NCBI GenBank assembly: GCA_010015655.1
Contig: ML976669.1
Span: 1,005,215-1,069,214 of the forward strand
Reading direction: 5' to 3'
Origin: Bimuria novae-zelandiae CBS 107.79
Lineage: Eukaryota > Ascomycota > Dothideomycetes > Pleosporales > Didymosphaeriaceae
DNA length: 64,000 nt
Positions 44,343-55,871 of the stretch are shown piece after piece. The translations under genes and the position numbers were made by a program. Under the pieces are notes generated by a model that saw nothing but the letters and a program-made list of their open reading frames with translations, made no database searches and was not told where the DNA came from. Positions within the stretch are counted from its first letter, which is position 1. Each line of letters starts with the position of its first letter.

Positions 44343-46345
44343 AGAGCTATTCAAAGCCAGTGGTAGTCAGACACAGCACCTTGGAATGGGGATGGGTGTT
44401 GACGAAGTAACGTATTGCTAGCATAGAATAATCGATTCAATTATCATGCTGGTATACTGTTGGGTACGCTTGCGGTACCGAAGTTAGCTCCACCTGTCTT
44501 TCCATCCTCAACACGACTAGATCGAATCTCACGACTATGCTCACGGATATGATGAACCAATCGTGAGTTTGAACTCTGATCTGGCCACCGGGACGAAATA
44601 GTATACTGAAATAAGTGTAATCAATAAGACTGCTTGCGACATGCATGCCTCGTGCCCTCGCCGTACCATAAGAATCACGGACACGCGCGAAAGATAGGAC
44701 AAGGATTACCTACAGTTGTATGCTTTGCAGGTAGTGATGGCACGTGCGCGTAGGCACCTGTGCAGTCCAAATGACGATTCGCGAGGCTGCGGTATTACGT
44801 AGCGTGAGCAGAATTCATAGGACGCGCACAGAGGGCGCACGTGCGGCACAGCAAATTCCGGTAAAGCGCAAGCGCTTATCCTGCGGGTTTCATGGGGGCA
44901 GGACGACGACGAGCACCACCTAAGTGCAGCAACTGACATGAGCAAGGCCACAAAAGGACTCAGTGTACCTAGATATTGTAGCTATTATATTAATCTATTT
45001 ATATTATATTTGACTATTGCGTTGTTGAGCTATCGTACAGAAAGCTGCGTCGGTTACTGATCCAACACGTTAATTATTGTAAGCAGGCAGGCAGGCAGCC
45101 AGATGAGGACAATAAGCTGTATTGCTATCTGCAGAAAAGAGTGTGTGGAGTGAGGAGACTGCTGAGAGGAGAGAGAGCGCGGGGAGAGCTTTTGTTGAGT
45201 CCCTAGTCCGTGCACCCAGATACAGTAGCACCTTCCATGTATACCACCTCTGACCTCAGTCACGTGGCTACAATTATCGTAGAAGCTCTTGCTCTTGCTT
45301 AAGGTAAAGCGTTTACTAGTTTGAAGCTTAGGCGTCGCGTGAGATTAATGCACCCTAGAGTCTCCGCGCGAGCGTTGTAAGATTATAGTAATACTTTGCT
45401 GTAATTTAATAATAGCTAAGCTTTTCTTTTGGTTTTAGCGATTCTATAGCTGCAAGTGTAGTTTTAATTAAGCTTATATTAGTGGAGTTATCGCGTGTTG
45501 AAGCTTGGTTGTTGTATAGGTGGGGTGGCTCGTTGCGCCGGGCAGCTTGGTATGCAGTGAGATGGCAAAGGACGAGCTAATGCATGCAGAGCTTACAACT
45601 AGTGATAAACGAGACGATCGTGCCATGGGGCGAATCAGCATCAATCATCCCGTTACCCTACCTTGCTCAAGGCGGGCTGTCGGAGGTGTGTACATTTCCG
45701 GCGGTGCGTACACTATACTGAACACCCTCACTGCAGCATAAGCCCTCTTTCTGCATTCGGGGTAGTTATTCTTGAGTACTGGTTTTCGCATTCGCGATAT
45801 CCTGAATCTTGAGTTCGATTTTACGCCCCACCGTCCCCGGTCCGGTTAGCATTCCAAACCGTCGGCTTCGCTTAACTTACGGCCTTAACAGCCTAGTTAT
45901 GGTGCATCTCCACTGTCCCGCCCATCCCCTCCACCCCACACGCTGCCTAAGCACATACGAAAGAAAAGCCTAAAGCTTGAGTGTGACAATATCACACAGC
46001 TCCTCGGGTAGGGTTTCCCAGCTATCCAGATGTCAGACTCGCTTATAGTACGAACATTTGAAGGGTGGTGTGTGCCCAAGCCACCACCTCGCCCATGGGG
46101 AAGACACAAAGTACGACGCAGCAAAATGGCTGCTCTTGAATGCAGCCAAGATTAGCTATCACATTACATGGTACGAACCAAGGTACGAAAAAGGGCGGTC
46201 ACCGTGTTCTTGCATACATGACCTTCGGAATCTATAACAACTTTTATTGAGTGAGTGATTCTGTTGTCGTCTAACCCAGACTAGTCTTGTTCTCTGTACA
46301 CCACACAGCGGACTAACCATGGCGATATGGCCCGCTCACCTTGAA
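44343..46345. other. Transposon-derived debris between precursor and hydrolase remnant
   Basis: About 2 kb without a supported gene. Contains the left copy of a dispersed repeat (45091-45268) and an AT-rich, RIP-like stretch at about 45270-45500. Confidence 0.5.
45091..45268 (+). repeat. Dispersed repeat, copy 1
   Basis: Similar to 46784-46946: both contain GACAATAAGCTGTATTGCTA/GACAACAAGCTGTATTGCTA, a purine-rich middle and the end GTCACGTGGCTACA. An AT-rich tail follows each copy. Confidence 0.7.
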
Positions 46346-46790
46346 TCAGGCAACGTAAGCCTTCGCCTTGGCGACCACGAAGTTCGCCACCTCTTTGGTA
46401 TGGCTCTAAAACGGGCTGTGTCCTGCATTCAGCTTTACGACATCCCATTCGACGCCGCTCTACGTCACCATAGCATCTTGAGCTACGAACGGGATGGTGT
46501 GGTCTTGCTCCGTTTGGATGTATGCGCGCTTCCCGTTGTAGACCGCATCCGGCCAGGCTGGTGGTCCACTCGGGGAAGAAAGCGCGGGCTCTGACTGCGG
46601 GAGGATGAGGCTTATGGCCCAGTTGGCAGTTGCATTGTCCACAAGATTGTAGAAGACGTCTTTCGGGTTGTCGACGGTGAGCAGAACGGTCTCGTTCTGA
46701 CAGGGGAGTTAGACGAGGTGATAGCGACTGTCAAAGAACACGAGACTCACATTCTGGATGACCCACGGGTTGTATTTGTGGGCGGGCAAA
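46346..46790 (-). pseudogene. Alpha/beta hydrolase (esterase-like), 5'-truncated
   Basis: The minus strand reads YLPAHKYNPWVIQN, a 54-bp intron (GTGAGT...CAG), then NETVLLTVDNPKDVFYNLVD, NATANWAISLILPQS and KRAYIQTEQDHTIPF. These are typical of the C-terminal third of plant-SABP2/fungal esterase-like alpha/beta hydrolases, with the acid residue region followed by the catalytic-His context NAGHSPF. Two stops break it: TAG after AMVT and TAG after GHSPF, both explained by single C-to-T or G-to-A changes. The 5' two thirds are missing where the dispersed repeat (46784-46946) abuts the gene. May have been part of the cluster. Confidence 0.72.
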
Positions 46791-46946
46791 TAAGGACAAC
46801 AAGCTGTATTGCTATCTGCGAAAAGAAGAGTGAGGAGTCTGTCGAGGAAGAAAGGAGAGGGCGAGAGCTTTATCTTGAAGTAAGTGGTCCGTGCGCGTAG
46901 ATGGAACCTTCTACACACACAACCTCTGACATAAGTCACGTGGCTA
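46784..46946 (+). repeat. Dispersed repeat, copy 2
   Basis: Second copy of the repeat at 45091-45268, abutting and truncating the hydrolase gene. Followed by AT-rich sequence to about 47510 that resembles the tail of copy 1 (shared AGCTTTAGCGATT/GGTTTTAGCGATT phrase). Confidence 0.7.
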
Positions 46947-48098
46947 CAGTATTGCTGTCCAGGGAGTTTACTTAGAGTACTTATTTAACACCTCCGTAAT
47001 TATATTAATGGCGAGAGAACACGCGCTTTATTTTTAATAGTATCCTAATTAAGAAGCCCTTCTTATTTATATTATAAATATTATAAGCTTTAATATTGTA
47101 CTAAGTTATCTTCTAATCTAGGAGCTTAAAATATAGGGCGTATTTAAAGGCAGAATTAGCTTTGTGGCGTGTAGAATCGATGCCGGATGCCTATTAAGAT
47201 ACAAGCTTAATATAATGCCGCGCGATAAAGCGATTAACCTAGTTTTTTCCTGGCTCTTTTCCTGCTATTTCTGCTGCGAAATTCTGTATTATCTCCCTTA
47301 TAGGTGGTAGCCCTCGTACACAGAGCTTATTAATATATTATACAAGCTTAGTTTCCTGCGTAGAGTTAAGAAGGCGCATGTTATTAACTTTCTTTGTATA
47401 GCTACTAATAACCCCGCGGTAACGCTTCGATAGCAACGTTTAATTAACATTATACTTTTTAGCAGTCTAAGTGTAATTAGGCTTCTCTCCAAGCTTTAGC
47501 GATTTTAACGACTCCAGGGCAGCCTCCATTGGGTGTATATTGGTGGTGTAAAGCGATTCTGAAAGGGCGGGAGATTCGGTGTTGGCCGTGCACGAGGTGG
47601 GACCGTGCACGAGGTGGTGACACACAGTATTACAGCGCATCGTTTATGTGCGACTCCGCTAGCTTCGCGAAATGCAGCCAACATGCGCAAGCTCATGGTT
47701 CCCAGTGCCAGTATTTTTGGAAGCAGGATCTGGCTCTAGTTCTATTTCTGGATTGATGCTCTGACGGAACCAAGGCGGTACCTGATGTTACTGTAACGAT
47801 ACAAGCAACTCGATGCATGGTACCTAAGATTTATCAGTGGAAGCTAGGATTCGAAACTCTAGGCAAGAGGCATCAGCTTGTCATGCGCCTGAATCGTCAT
47901 GTGTTGCTATGTTTGCATTTGTTAGATTGTGTGGAAGATTCTAACGATCGATACTGCAAGTACCAACATTAGCCTGAGGCGAGGACAGGTGTATATATGG
48001 AGGAAGTCCCATGCTTATAAGTGTCAATATAACCGCATTCGACTTCATCAAAAGCTGTGCTATCCTGAATTTCCATTTCCACTTCCCTCGTTCTTCCT
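46947..48098. other. AT-rich repeat tail and promoter of the FAD monooxygenase
   Basis: To about 47510 the sequence is AT-rich and RIP-like; afterwards it is host-like. A TATATA at about 47991-47998 lies some 100 bp before the ATG at 48099. No gene supported. Confidence 0.5.
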
Positions 48099-49405
48099 AT
48101 GGCTGAGCAAAAGCTGAACATTGCCATCATAGGGGGCGGAATAGCGGTATGTGTCTTATGTATTCTTCGCGAGGGATAATCCTTGCTAACCACTCGATCC
48201 AGGGGCTCAGCCTTGCCCTGTTGCTTCAGCAGCGATCGATCAGATGCACTGTATACGAACTACGGCCGTGGAATGTCGATAGTGCAGGCTCATTAATGCT
48301 CGCGCCGAATGCATTGCGCATCCTCGACGACATAGGAGCGTACTCGAAGATCCGGACAAGGGGATACAACTTCGAAGCTGTAGAGTTCAAGGACGATCAA
48401 GACCAAACGATCGACCAGTTTCTCATGGGCAGCGATGAGCAATACGGATACAAAGCGCTTCGAATCCCTCGTCAAGCTGTACTGAAAGAGCTTCGAGCTT
48501 TGGCCCAAGAGCGCATGATCACAGTTCATTACGAAAAGCGGTTTCTGCAGGTGCTCGCGGAAACCGAAAACGGGATCACTTTCAAGTTTGCAGATGGATC
48601 GATATCGGATGCAGATATTCTCATCGGTGCAGATGGCATTCACTCTGCTGTTCGAGCGTTTTTTTGTCCGGAGACGAAGCCAATCTTCTCCGGTCAGCTA
48701 GCTATCAGCGCAGTGGTGCAAAGGCCACATCTACGATTTCCACCTGGCATGGACTACCACCTCCCGGCAATTATACATAGCCGAAATGGCGGGATGCTCA
48801 TGTTACCACAGAGCTTTGACGGCTCGGATGTCGTTGTAGCCACTCAGAAAGCTTACTCGGAACAGGATCGAAGCGGATGGGCATCGTTGGCGGAGGATAA
48901 ACATCAGCTGTATGACATGATCCAAAGCAGGAAATCCGAATGGTCAGACGTCGTCCAATCCGCACTAGAATGCGTCCACCCGGAAAAAATTTCCATCTGG
49001 CCATATTATAGCCTTCCAAAGGTTCCATGTTGGTCATCTACAGGCGGGAGGGTAGTGTTGCTCGGGGATGCCGCCCATGCCATTCCGCCAACAGCAGGAC
49101 AAGGGGCATGTCAAGCATTCGAGGATGCATTATCCTTGGCCGTACTGTTGGCTGGATTAGCTTCGCCTGCTCTTCTTGCGGAGGGAATTCACCTCTGGGA
49201 AGGAATGCGCAAGGAACGAATCGACAAAGTCGCTGTCTTGACAATGCAACTGGGCAACAACCGTCTGCCCCAAGCTCAACGTGAAAAACTCCCGAAAGGC
49301 CAGTACTGGAACTCGGGCGAGCAGCCCAACTTGCTCTGGCTATATAGAGCAAATATAGAGGAGGAGCTAAAGGTCGCGTGCAAGGAGGTCTTGGAGAAGG
49401 AATAG
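48099..49405 (+). CDS. FAD-dependent monooxygenase (salicylate-hydroxylase-like)
   Basis: Group A flavoprotein monooxygenase using NAD(P)H to hydroxylate an aromatic or polyketide-like substrate. Exon 1 48099-48146, a 56-bp intron, exon 2 48203-49405; 416 aa, normal length. Rossmann motif IAIIGGGIAGLSLALLLQQ spans the splice site. The DG motif is LIGADGIHSAVR and the GD motif VVLLGDAAHAIPPTAGQGAC, so both FAD-contact motifs are intact. No stop or shift is seen, unlike most neighbours. Whether it acts on the nearby peptide product or in an unrelated pathway cannot be told. Confidence 0.9.
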
Positions 49406-50096
49406 CTAATTACGAGGTATTAAATACTACCTGGCTGTCTAGAAGATACAAGCACAATGAAGTCTTCCGCCTACGCTGTAAACATATTCAAGATTCGACT
49501 TCTGAAGTCTTCCTTGCTTCAGGTACACAATTTGCGTTTGAATTACGTGCAGACATGTTGAGTAGAGAAGATTATTGAATTCTCTCTGTCCTCCGGTGTG
49601 CTATCTAGAAGCTGCGGAGTATGTATATGCACGAGCGTAAACATCGCTAGTCCCAGATAGGTGTAGCCCTCTCAGAAAGGTGAGTGGCAACCACGCGAGG
49701 GTAGGAGTAACCATCTCACAGGGCAAGAGTTATCAAACCGTCACAAGACAGCTAGCCACATCGCCATTGCAGCCTTCCAGAAAGCATGAGAGCATTGCGC
49801 CATTTTTAGCCTTATGAACAGAGCTGGTTCCATTGCCAAGCTGCGTAATCAAGTATGAAGAACTATAGTTCTGTGCTATTCTGTAAAGCTTCTGAGTTAG
49901 CCAAATTGTTGACTTCCCCATGAAGTGGACATCACGTGATTTAGCGCTTCCGATTCGTTCCATATTCCCATACATAAGGTCTTCCTGACCCACAAGCAGA
50001 AATCAGTGCAACTTCTCATAAGCTCCCCATTACAAGGGTGATATATTTTCTACCGATTGCCCGCATAGAAACGAGTTGTAGCATCGTTCAGCAAAC
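49406..50096. other. Intergenic between convergent monooxygenase and regulator
   Basis: About 690 bp; 3' ends of both genes; nothing else recognised. Confidence 0.4.
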
Positions 50097-51846
50097 TCAG
50101 ACCTGATCTCTGGAGGAGAGGTCGATGAGTGCCTTGGAGAAATGCATACCGCGGTTCATTATCTCTTTGAACACCTCGACACAAAAAGCTTCTTTCCTTT
50201 TCGATAATTCATCCTCCTCGTGGGAATAGAGATCTTTAGCGATCCAGAGTGGAAACAGAAGAACGATGGGACCTGCAGCACCCTTGTCGCTGCTGACGCA
50301 GTACTCGGCAGAGTGGCAGATGCAGTCAGCGAATCGCAAGGCCGTGGTTCTAGGCTCGGACGGCAACGGCTCTCCCGCTAGACCTGCAATATCCTCACCA
50401 CCCGACTTGTCATAATGGTCGTCCTCTTGTGAGGCCGGGAGGTTGCTTGCCAGAATATCCTGACAGACCATAACGCATCTGAGTACAATCACCATCGCTG
50501 CCCAGTAGTGGATCATTGCTTGTGCGACCAAGAGATTGATGAACTGCAACCGCTGTGGAAAGAGCGCATGATAGTGAGACAGATGTAGCGGATCGTGATG
50601 ATCAGAAAGGCTCCAAATGTACGGGTAGGGATGCATGAGCCTAAAAGAGGATAGCCAATCGTTCAGATTTCTCCTGACCGCGAGTGCTTTGAGCAGGAGT
50701 CTTCGAACATGCAATTTTCTTTCTGTCGCAGCACCGAGTTTGAAGAGACTACCGATGCCCTCTAGCAGCCCAGTTATATCGACCATTTCTTCAACCAAGA
50801 AGTCATAGAAATTCTCGTTCGCAATTCTTGATATGCTTCGAAGCACCGGGTCGGCGAAGCAGAACGACTTCTTGGTTCCAATTGCCGTATACAACTGAAC
50901 GCACTTTAACACATGCGAGGCTTGAAACACAAGTTGGGTCCATACCCCAGTTACACGGAACCGGAGAAAAAGTCCTTTTCCAAGGTCACTGGTCATTATG
51001 CTTGCACCTCTCAATTTGAGAAGCTCCCCGCCTCCTTTATTGTGGCTGACCCACCCTTGCCCCTGTGCCATTGGTGAGAAGTATATCTAAAACTACCACA
51101 TCAGCGTTGATACGATCGAAACGTACATCCTCTACGTCTGCCTACATACCTCGGACATGCCCAGACACATGATAGAAGCCAGGGTGTGGTCATCCGCGCA
51201 GAACCCTGGCGCGCTCGTGTTTCTCGAAAGCTCGTGCAGCGCATGGCCGTACAACAATATTGCTTGCTTCTGTAACGCAACATCGCCCTCCATTTGTCCA
51301 AGGTATGCGGCAGTCAGCGACGAGATGGCGGCATCCAGGATGTCTGAGTTGCCGCCCAGGCCCGGCAGCACCTGGACCCAGTAATGATGCAGGCGTTCCG
51401 ATTGCTTCAACGGGGCGACCTCACTCGGACAGAAACTGTAGATGAACCGGGCCAGAAGCTGCTGGCGCTCGTGCACCTTCGGGCTTGGGCATGCAGGAAT
51501 GCTGGCACCCTGGCCTTGCCGTACTCTATGGTGCCTCGGATCGACGAAGACCGTCCATCGCTTGTGAATGAGAGCGCTGAACGAGGAAGCCTGCGCATCG
51601 GCCGCGAGAAACTGGTTGACGAAGATACGTGGCCGTTCATAGCCTCGACAGGTGAGTTGGTTCCTGGTGCAACGGGCGCAGAACGGCTTCCTGCCATCGC
51701 ACTTCCAGAAGTGAGACCAGCATTAGCGACCGACCCAATACACAATGCAGCCGCCCCTTGACGCGAACAAGGGAAGACTCTCTTACTTTTATTCTTCTGT
51801 CACGGCACGTAAGGCATGCATTTGACCTTCCAGGCACGCCAACCAT
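50097..51846 (-). CDS. Zn2Cys6 fungal transcription factor
   Basis: Likely pathway regulator. Exons 51846-51787, 51701-51150 and 51062-50097 join in frame (introns 85 and 87 bp), giving 525 aa. The binuclear zinc cluster is split by intron 1: NACLTCRDRRIK then CDGRKPFCARCTRNQLTC. It keeps all six Cys with spacing 2-6-6-2-6, as in GAL4-type proteins. The middle region (RFIYSFCPSE, HDILDAAISSLTAAYLGQ-like helices) and the rest follow the fungal TF architecture with no obvious membrane segment. The frame is intact. Its location at the cluster edge, convergent with the FAD monooxygenase, suits a cluster-specific activator. Confidence 0.88.
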
Positions 51847-52341
51847 GTTTGCGGTGGCATTTGCAGCAGCGGTAGTACAACGAGGATATGTACCAAGGTA
51901 GGCGCTTCCCCAATACTGACATAATGCGCGAAAGGGGGGCCTTAGCCAAGACAAGATCTCCCTGTAGCTACGTTACAGGCGATGTTGTGCATTCCAGCGA
52001 TTGGCGGAAATCTCCAAACTTTCGGTGATGCTGCGGGGCTCGCTGCCGAAACACATCCAGACACATCTCCTTCAGAGAGCTGCTAACCTCTACGAGCAAG
52101 ATTGCGCGAGCAATGCGTCGTTGGCGGCGCCCTCATCCGATGCCATGTGGGGGCCGGCCGACCAGCCTCGGGCGACTGCTCGCTGAACGTGCCTTTTCGA
52201 TGCCGCCATAGGCTTACTAAGAGCAAAGCTTGTCTACTACTGTTCCGTTTCGCCCATCACAAGACGGGCGTTGTTTTGCAACAATGCTGGGCTCCAGCCA
52301 GCCGGCCGCCGGAGCCGCAAGGACAGCTAGCAGCGGGGGGG

Positions 52342-52429
52342 AGCCACTACCTATAAGCTAGGGAGTGACCGCCTATAAGCCAGGAAGCAACCGCCCACAA
52401 GTTAGGGAGCAAGCGCGCAAAGCTAGGGG
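52342..52429. repeat. 22-bp tandem repeat, four units
   Basis: Four adjacent 22-bp units of the form AGCnACnGCCTATAAGCTAGGG with scattered substitutions. Confidence 0.8.
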
Positions 52430-52657
52430 GCAGCCACCTGTTAGCTTAAGGCTACTAAATTTTAGTAGGTTAGAATTAGTAGCATTTAGGTCAGAGACAG
52501 TGGTATTTCGGTCTATTTCCGCTGCACGGCCACATTAGTGGTAGTGTATTGGAAACAGTGGTAGTTGGGGAATTATTACGCCAAGAAGTGGTAAAGCGGT
52601 CTTTTGCCGCTATAATTTGGCTCGCTACGGAGGGTGGCTCGCGACACAGGGATACAC

Positions 52658-52682
52658 GTTAGGTCTTCTCGTTCGACCTAAC
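52658..52682. repeat. Inverted repeat (possible hairpin)
   Basis: GTTAGGTC and GACCTAAC separated by nine bases; an 8-bp perfect stem. Confidence 0.6.
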
Positions 52683-53052
52683 AATTAGGATAACCCGAAC
52701 CCCGATGTTAGTCGTACACGAATCTGCACCTCTTCCTAGACGTGCACGATGTTAACAGGCTGCAAGCGTCCATTTGACCACAACAATACAGCTAGCGATG
52801 GAGAAATTCGCGTGGAGCGACAGAGGGCCGTTGTCACGGTGTTGCACATCGCGCATGCGGTCTCTGAGCGTGACGAACATTATCTTCGCCAACATGATCG
52901 TTCGCATCTCTTGTCCTCCCTCGAAAAGCGTCACGAATTCTGCTGACACGGTCGTGCTTTGCGACACCACTGCTCAAGTAAATTTGACTCAAGTACGATG
53001 TAAATCTACGCGTGGAGACTGAAAGTGCCAACACTCTGGTGTACCAGAAAGC

Positions 53053-55040
53053 TCAGATTGCTGCTCGGTCCAACCTGACACCCCTACGTCCTTCACGCGC
53101 AGTCTTCAAGGGCCTGTCATCGTCTGAGAAATTATCTGCGTCCCTGTCTTCTTCGCAACACCGTTCCCAATAACCAAGCCTTCTCGGAGGACCTGGCGCG
53201 GCAGGATTAGCCTCGTGGAACTCACGGAGCTTGAGTGGGCTGTTTTTAAAGTTAGATGCGTTGTACCATTCCGGATCAGCCTCATATCCAACCCATTGGA
53301 CCTGGTACTTCAGATTCCCTCGACGCAGACGGACTGCCAGGATCCGCTCTACCTCGTATTCGGTATTGTCACTTGTACTTCCCCGATTGAGCACCAACTT
53401 ATCTGTGCTCTGCAACTCCTTGGAGTTGATATGGCAGTTGTTCTTATCGTTTCCTGCGCCGTCGCTGCTACTTTCGGCGCTAGTGTCTTCACTACACCGC
53501 ACCTCAGCATACGCGCGTGCCAGTACTTTCAAAGTAGGTCGAGGAGGACAGAGAGAAAGGTATCGAGTTCGCTGTTTTGGAGCGTGCGCGGCCTTCGATC
53601 TTTTGCTCGATGCGCTACTGTGCCTTTTGCGGCCTATAGCAGTAACCGAAGCATCGCGTTTCCGTTTTTGAACCAGCCACAGGCTGCTCATCTCTCGGTC
53701 GCGACTGTCTTCACCATTATGATCGCTGTGGTAGTGGTGAACACCCCCATTGCTTACGGATCTGAGCGGTGAATGTTCGCCTTGCTACCGTTAGGTACGG
53801 CAATCGCATTTGTAGATTGTGGGCGCTTACCTTGATCACTCGCTGGCTCAGACCCCGGCGGCTGTTGTGGTTCGACCATTGAATGCTGGATGGCATGCAG
53901 CATGCTGCTGCTCCTTGATCTTAACAAGTAGAATTTGCGCCCCCTTGATCTTAACAAGGAGAATTTGCGCCCCCTTCCACCTTCGTCATCATCACTACTC
54001 TCGTCGCCTACACCAGACACGTCCATATTAGTTCCGTTACGTCTCCGCCTTATGCTAGAGCCATGCTTACCTAGATCGATGACTTCACTCCTATCCAACC
54101 TCGGTGTAAGACCGCCCGTCGTATTCTGTGTGCTCGAGTCTGCCCTTCGCGAAGGCACTCGCCCCCCTCACCACCGTCGGCCATCGGATGCATCTGATGA
54201 TCTTTAATGCTGAATGTGATGTCTGTGCATGTTAGACACAGCACAGATAAGTACACCAATTCGAGCGGTCACTTGCCTTGGCTACTACGCTCAGCAGTAT
54301 AATCTTCATTTGGGCTCTTAAGCGTCCCAAATGGAATTTCCCCAGCATATCCGTTCTGCTCGTAGTTGACGCTTCTCTCTCGGTGAGGGAGGGGACAATC
54401 ATCATTATGATCGGCGACACCACTCCGGTTATCACCATTAGCGCGGTCGCCATCGTCGCTGGTTTCATCATCAGATGCACCATCTATGCGCGAGTTGGCT
54501 ATCGGGTGAGATCGATTCCACCGACTGCCAAAATCGTTGCTTTCTGTTCCACTGCCACTGATCTTGTAGTCGGCTTCGTTGTCGGCTACATCTCTATTAG
54601 CTGTCATAGAATCTCAGAGAAAATACCAACATTACGTCGGCTATAGGGATGCCTACCTGAGCACGTCAAATCGACGACTTCAACACTATGCGCCGCGTGT
54701 GCAAGTTCCTCTCCATCCCCCCTTACACTGTTCGAATCAGGCTCGATACCCAGAATATCATTGAAATGGGGTACTTACTCGTCGTCACGAGAAAGGGCTT
54801 TCTTCGTTGGGAGTCCTCGATTTGGAGGCCCATTATAAGGCACAAATTGGAGCGGCTGCTGGACAGGAAAAGTACTGAGAAGTGTGGTCATCGTGGCGTT
54901 GGTGTTCAGAAGTTCTAGGGATTCTAGGGAAGCGGGAAACGCAGACGTTTAAGTAGGCCATGGGAGCGCTTGAGGAGCTTTCCGCGCCCGAGCTCGTACA
55001 GCCGCCGAATGCTAGTAATAGTGTAACCTTCGCATTAAGC
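53053..55040 (-). CDS. Chromodomain protein, multi-exon gene (boundaries uncertain)
   Basis: The 3' coding part is clear: a frame from 53691 to 53053 whose residues 111-165 form a chromodomain (YEVERILAVRLRRGNLKYQV, QWVGYEADPEWYNASNF) with the aromatic-cage positions Tyr, Trp and Trp/Tyr. Such domains bind methylated histone H3. A Lys/Arg-rich nuclear-type region precedes it. Further exons upstream are suggested by several GT and one GC donor. One plausible link is RSDP to DHNGEDSRDREMSSLW through an unusually short 32-bp intron (53726-53757). Upstream segments are acidic and Ser-rich (VADNEADYKISGSGTESNDF; SSDDDEGGRGRKF). The 5' exons are not resolved. Confidence 0.6.
53912..53975. repeat. 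30-bp tandem duplication in a chromodomain-gene exon
   Basis: Two near-identical 30-bp copies on the minus strand encode GRKFSLLRSR and GRKFYLLRSR. Confidence 0.75.
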
Positions 55041-55865
55041 GCCGCTGTGGGATAGAACCGTGAGCACATATCCCACCAATACTCGCCCTGAGACTGAGGA
55101 ATGGTGGCGCCAGCTTCCCAGAGGAAGAGATGCCGTAGGAAACGGATCCACCTCCTTTTCGTCAGAGGCCGCCTGACAATCGTACGAGCCTGTAGATGAT
55201 GTTTCCGTCTGATCCGGTGCCCGCACGCTGATCAGGGGGCTCCCAGCAAAGGCTCTCCACTCGTCGGCACCTCCGAGACCCAAACCTGGGCTCATATCTT
55301 CATCCAGGCCTCCAACTTCACGCTCCTGGCGGGGGTGGATCGAATCATGGAGGCAGATTGGCGCCCGACGGGCTCCTGCTTGATCAAGAGGCCGCTCTAG
55401 CCGTTCCCTCCGCTTACTCTGTGACGCCGGAACGCAACCTGCCGTCATGCATGCAGTCAAGCGTTCCAGGCTCCACCAATCGGTGTTGAGTGCAGACTGG
55501 GCGAGTACGTGCCAGTACCGTCCTGCTTGGCTGTACTGCGGGTCGTAACCTAGCCGAGTGCGCCTCATCTGACTCTCTCGTGAAACTGACCTCGCAGCAA
55601 CGGCAGGCCAGGCCAATAATCTTCCCGAGGCAAGCAGTTCCGTGAGATTGTTGACGGCCCAGCTGAGATTGCACAGACCTAGCCCTCCCCGCTCAGACGC
55701 TATCGAGACGTGCGAGGCGCTTCTACTGCCGTTCCGCGTGATTGATGACGTGGCAGGTCGATGATCTCCGAGACGAGCTGGTATGCGGCATCTTCTGAAA
55801 GGAGGAACCGAAGAAATCGCTGGATTCCGTTCATCGGCGGTACCAGAGTAGAGGGTAGATGCCAT
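55035..55865 (-). CDS. Uncertain open frame
   Basis: 276-codon frame from an ATG at 55865. Ser/Arg-rich with segments such as LLASGRLLAWPAVAARSVSR and YDPQYSQAGRYWHVLAQSAL. No domain recognised, no introns evident. Composition does not clearly separate it from chance in this GC-rich stretch; it may be part of a degraded gene. Confidence 0.25.
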   Translation of the reverse strand: MASTLYSGTADERNPAISSVPPFRRCRIPARLGDHRPATSSITRNGSRSASHVSIASERGGLGLCNLSWAVNNLTELLASGRLLAWPAVAARSVSRESQMRRTRLGYDPQYSQAGRYWHVLAQSALNTDWWSLERLTACMTAGCVPASQSKRRERLERPLDQAGARRAPICLHDSIHPRQEREVGGLDEDMSPGLGLGGADEWRAFAGSPLISVRAPDQTETSSTGSYDCQAASDEKEVDPFPTASLPLGSWRHHSSVSGRVLVGYVLTVLSHSGA

Positions 55866-55871
55866 GAACAC

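Larger units (their letters stand above)
51847..53052. other. Intergenic with short tandem repeat and hairpin
   Basis: No supported gene. Contains the 22-bp tandem repeat (52342-52429), transposon-like debris (about 52440-52640), and a small inverted repeat at 52658-52682. Confidence 0.45.

Noticed and set aside
45780..45870. tRNA-like phrase GAGTTCGATT
   Set aside because: No matching A box, acceptor stem or anticodon arm could be folded.
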